Source: Pseudorhodoferax sp047601025
Lineage (GTDB): Bacteria > Pseudomonadota > Gammaproteobacteria > Burkholderiales > Burkholderiaceae_C
Length of the DNA: 64,000 bases
NCBI RefSeq assembly: GCF_047601025.1
Contig: NZ_JASGJZ010000001.1
Span: 5,084,001 to 5,148,000, forward strand
Reading direction: 5' to 3'
Shown one piece after another: positions 61,664 to 64,000 of the stretch. The notes beneath the pieces were generated by a model. The model was given only the letters and a program-made list of their open reading frames with translations. It was not told where the DNA came from and ran no database searches. Within the stretch, counting starts at the first letter, position 1. Each line of letters starts with the position of its first letter. Made by a program: the position numbers and the translations under genes.

Positions 61664-63394
61664 ATGGCCCACGTGTTTGACATCGTCATCAGAAACGGCA
61701 CCCTCGTCGACGGCAGCGGCGGGCCGCCGAGAAAGGCCGACGTCGCCATTGCCGACGGAAAGATCGCCAAGATCGGCATGGTCGCGGAAAAGGGCGCGGA
61801 GGAGATTGATGCCACCGGCAAGCTGGTCACCCCGGGATTCGTGGACATCCATACCCACTACGACGGCCAGGTCACCTGGGAGAACACGCTCAAGCCCTCC
61901 TCCAACCATGGCGTGACGACCGTAGTCACCGGGAACTGCGGTGTTGGCTTCGCCCCGTGCAAGCCGGAGCAGCGCGACACCCTGGTGCGCGTCATGGAGG
62001 GCGTGGAAGACGTTCCTGAAATCGTGATGACCGAAGGTCTGCCATGGAACTGGGAAACCTTTCCTGAATATCTGGACTCGCTGTCGCAGCGTGAATACGA
62101 CATCGATTTCGCGACGCAAATCCCGCACAGTGCGATCCGCGTCTACGTGATGGGCGAGCGCGGCGAGCACCGCGAGCCGGCGACGGAGCAGGAACTGCGG
62201 CAGATGAGGGAAATCGTCCGCGAGGCGATACAAGCCGGCGCCGTGGGCGTCAGCAGCTCGCACCACCTGGGACACCGTACGGTGGCAGGCGAACTCGCGC
62301 CCTCGGTCGGCAGCGCCAGCGAAGAGGTGCTGTCCCTGGCCCGCGGACTGCGCGACGCGGGCGCCGGCGTTTTCCAGATGATCACCGACGGCTTCTACGG
62401 CGGCTCCGATGCCCGCGCGCAGATGGATCTGCTGCGCAGCATTGCGCAGGCCTCCGGCCGGCCGGTCAGCTATTCCCTGGTGCAAAAGCCCCCCTACATT
62501 CGTCTGCACGAAGACATGCTGGAACTGACGAAAGAGGTGCAGGCGCAGGGATTACCCATCAAGGCGCAGATCTTTCCGCGCCCCGTGGGTTTGCTGTTCG
62601 GGCTCACGCTGTCGTTCCACCCGTTCCGCTTCCATCCGAGCTACCTGGCCATCCACGACCTGCCGCTGGCCCAGCGCGTGGCCGAAATGCGCAAGCCCGA
62701 AGTGCGTGCCGCCATCCTTTCGGAAAAACCCGTGCATTCGAACCCGGTCTTCCTCAATATCGTATCGGGTTACGACAATGCATTCCTGCTGGGCGACCCG
62801 CCCAACTACGAGCCCTCTCCCGAGGATCTGCTGCACGTGCAAGCCAAGAGGAAAGGCGTCAGCGTAGCGGAGCTGGCGTACGACCTGCTGCTCGAAGACG
62901 ACGGGAACGCCGCCATCATGAACCCCTCGTCCAACTTCATGGAAGGTAATTTCAATGCCATCCAGAAAATGCTGATGGACGAAAACACGCTGATCGCGCT
63001 CGGCGACGGCGGCGCACATTACGGCATGATCTGCGATTCCAGCTACCCCACCACCGTGCTGACGCACTGGGTGCGCGACCGCAAGGGAGAACGTCTGCCG
63101 CTGGAGCAGGCCATCCAGCGCCTGTCCAGGAACAACGCACTGGCCGTCGGGCTTTCAGACCGCGGGTTGGTCGCCGAGGGTTACAAGGCAGACATCAATA
63201 TCATCGATTTCGATCGTCTCCAGCTCCATCCGCCGCAGCCTGTTTACGACCTACCCGGCGGTGGGCGGCGCATCATGCAGAAATCCGAAGGTTATGTCGC
63301 CACCATCGTCAGTGGCCGCATCACCTACAAGGATGGCGTTCCCACCGGGACGCGTCCGGGCCGATTGGTCAGAAGAAGTCAGAGCGTCGCATGA
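61664..63394 (+). CDS. D-aminoacylase-like amidohydrolase
   Basis: 576 residues. Amidohydrolase superfamily: DIVIRNGTLVDGSGGPPRKADVAI start, metal motif H-T-H in TPGFVDIHTHYDGQ (about 64-77), Cys in VVTGNCGVGFAPC (about 90-102, the zinc Cys of D-aminoacylases) and Asp in ALGDGGAHYGM (about 443-453). The usual H-x-R-x-E and S-H-H-K segments are not obvious; instead there is VSSSHHLGHRT and SYSLVQKPPYI, so metal site and reaction may differ from true N-acyl-D-amino acid deacylases. AAAGGAGACATCC precedes ATG 61664. Likely cytoplasmic amide, imide or lactam hydrolysis; substrate unknown. Confidence 0.85.
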   Translation: MAHVFDIVIRNGTLVDGSGGPPRKADVAIADGKIAKIGMVAEKGAEEIDATGKLVTPGFVDIHTHYDGQVTWENTLKPSSNHGVTTVVTGNCGVGFAPCKPEQRDTLVRVMEGVEDVPEIVMTEGLPWNWETFPEYLDSLSQREYDIDFATQIPHSAIRVYVMGERGEHREPATEQELRQMREIVREAIQAGAVGVSSSHHLGHRTVAGELAPSVGSASEEVLSLARGLRDAGAGVFQMITDGFYGGSDARAQMDLLRSIAQASGRPVSYSLVQKPPYIRLHEDMLELTKEVQAQGLPIKAQIFPRPVGLLFGLTLSFHPFRFHPSYLAIHDLPLAQRVAEMRKPEVRAAILSEKPVHSNPVFLNIVSGYDNAFLLGDPPNYEPSPEDLLHVQAKRKGVSVAELAYDLLLEDDGNAAIMNPSSNFMEGNFNAIQKMLMDENTLIALGDGGAHYGMICDSSYPTTVLTHWVRDRKGERLPLEQAIQRLSRNNALAVGLSDRGLVAEGYKADINIIDFDRLQLHPPQPVYDLPGGGRRIMQKSEGYVATIVSGRITYKDGVPTGTRPGRLVRRSQSVA

Positions 63395-63708
63395 GCTTCG
63401 CACGGCAATAGGATCTCCTCCAGCGAGGCCGGCGGATACCGGAAACCCGTTGCCGCTCTATTCGCACCACATGGTACGCATCTGGCGCTGCTGAAAAGAA
63501 AAATGGCCCCATTCTTGACGCCAGACGCGCCACCGCTCACTGCAGAGTACCCATGATTTGAATTGCTGGCCAGCACTTCGCGCACGCGGCGCGTTCAGGC
63601 AAAGCGCAAGCGCGGGCTGGCTGGGCCATCAGTCATCGAGGCCGACCGGTCAGCATGCTTTGACCATGAAGCTTTGAATGATCAGAAAGACACAAGGAGA
63701 CAGACAAC
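63395..63708. other. 314 bp intergenic region, no gene seen
   Basis: Lies between the amidohydrolase stop and the MFS start. I see no coding signal, dyad motif or strong terminator. AAGGAGACAG (63694 onward) is the MFS ribosome site. An independent promoter for the MFS gene is possible. Confidence 0.5.
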
Positions 63709-64000
63709 ATGCATACTGCAATTGGAGCAGTGGAATCCAGGGCCTCCCGGTCGGAGCGCGAAGCGCCGCGAGCGCTGGTCGCGTCTTCCATCGGAAACCT
63801 GATGGAGTGGTACGACTTTGCCGTCTATGGCTATATGGCGGCCGTGCTGGGGACTTTATTTTTCCCGAGTGGCAATCCGGGCACGTCGCTGCTGTTCTCA
63901 TTCGCGACTTTCGGCGCAGCATTCGTCGTGCGTCCGCTCGGCGCCGTGATCCTTGGCCCGCTGGGCGACAAGATCGGCCGCCGCAATGTCCTCAGTATCG
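63709..64000 (+). CDS. MFS transporter, metabolite:H+ symporter (MHS) type, N-terminal part
   Basis: 97 codons are present; the gene runs off the window. ASSIGNLMEWYDFAVYGYMAAVLGTLFF (about residues 25-52) is the hallmark first helix of MHS transporters (ProP/ShiA/citrate type). Helix 2 with VVRPLGAVILGPLGDKIGRRNVL (about 72-94) has the loop 2-3 G-x-x-x-D-x-x-G-R-R motif. AAGGAGACAGACAAC precedes ATG 63709. Probably imports an organic acid or zwitterion processed by the adjacent amidohydrolase unit. Confidence 0.9.
   Translation, partial: MHTAIGAVESRASRSEREAPRALVASSIGNLMEWYDFAVYGYMAAVLGTLFFPSGNPGTSLLFSFATFGAAFVVRPLGAVILGPLGDKIGRRNVLSI

Overview
This 64 kb window is high-GC DNA (mostly G/C at third codon positions) from a betaproteobacterium, most likely order Burkholderiales (Alcaligenaceae or Comamonadaceae type). 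The main reason is the gene content. There are seven Bug/TctC-type periplasmic binding proteins with no TctA/TctB membrane partners, six family III (CaiB/BaiF) CoA-transferases, many IclR/LysR regulators and several branched-chain-type ABC binding proteins. I cannot name the genus from sequence alone. No rRNA, tRNA, CRISPR array, integrase or intact insertion sequence was seen.

Layout. 0-2 kb: HPP/CBS membrane protein, a small flavodoxin and a frameshifted short-chain dehydrogenase (SDR) remnant. 2.3-6.6 kb: alpha/beta hydrolase, two overlapping IclR regulators, a DUF2889 protein and a crotonase. 6.9-19.8 kb: a LysR regulator followed by a long co-directional run of two Bug proteins, MmgE/PrpD, a complete LivHMGF-type ABC transporter with its binding protein, a GMC oxidoreductase, a truncated aldehyde dehydrogenase and a second MmgE/PrpD. 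19.9-23.2 kb (minus): CoA-transferase, Bug and IclR. 23.3-27.9 kb: acetyl-CoA hydrolase-like protein, Bug, CoA-transferase, YcaC-like hydrolase and a VOC protein. 28.1-32.7 kb: SnoaL-like protein (minus), then SDR, two lone ABC binding proteins and SDR. 32.9-44.6 kb: acyl-CoA dehydrogenase, MaoC, AtuA, AtuA partner, thiolase-like protein, Bug, two CoA-transferases, thioesterase, AMACR-like protein and an MFS exporter. 44.7-58.8 kb: a second LysR (minus) facing SDR, GMC, aldehyde dehydrogenase, ABC binding protein, MFS, Bug, CoA-transferase, NAD(P)-binding protein, Old-Yellow-Enzyme-like protein, YcaC-like protein and acetyl-CoA hydrolase-like protein. 58.8-64 kb: IclR (minus), SDR, Bug, amidohydrolase and the start of an MHS-type MFS transporter.

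How the genes may work together (inference). Periplasmic receptors and transporters capture small organic acids or amides. GMC and aldehyde dehydrogenases oxidise alcohols to acids. CoA-transferases activate the acids. The acyl-CoA dehydrogenase, MaoC/crotonase, SDR and thiolase-like enzymes run a beta-oxidation-like sequence. The AMACR-like enzyme, AtuA pair and IVD-like dehydrogenase active site hint at branched or isoprenoid-like acyl groups. No geranyl-CoA or methylcrotonyl-CoA carboxylase is present, so this is not the canonical Atu pathway.

The most notable features are four. A dyad motif (core CGAA-N-C-NN-CG-N-TTC) recurs in six intergenic regions beside the two paralogous LysR genes and the catabolic genes. 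A 1.13 kb CoA-transferase segment is duplicated almost perfectly 13.6 kb apart. A Bug plus CoA-transferase module recurs. Two enzyme families that recur together (YcaC-like and acetyl-CoA hydrolase-like) both appear to lack their usual catalytic residue in both copies.
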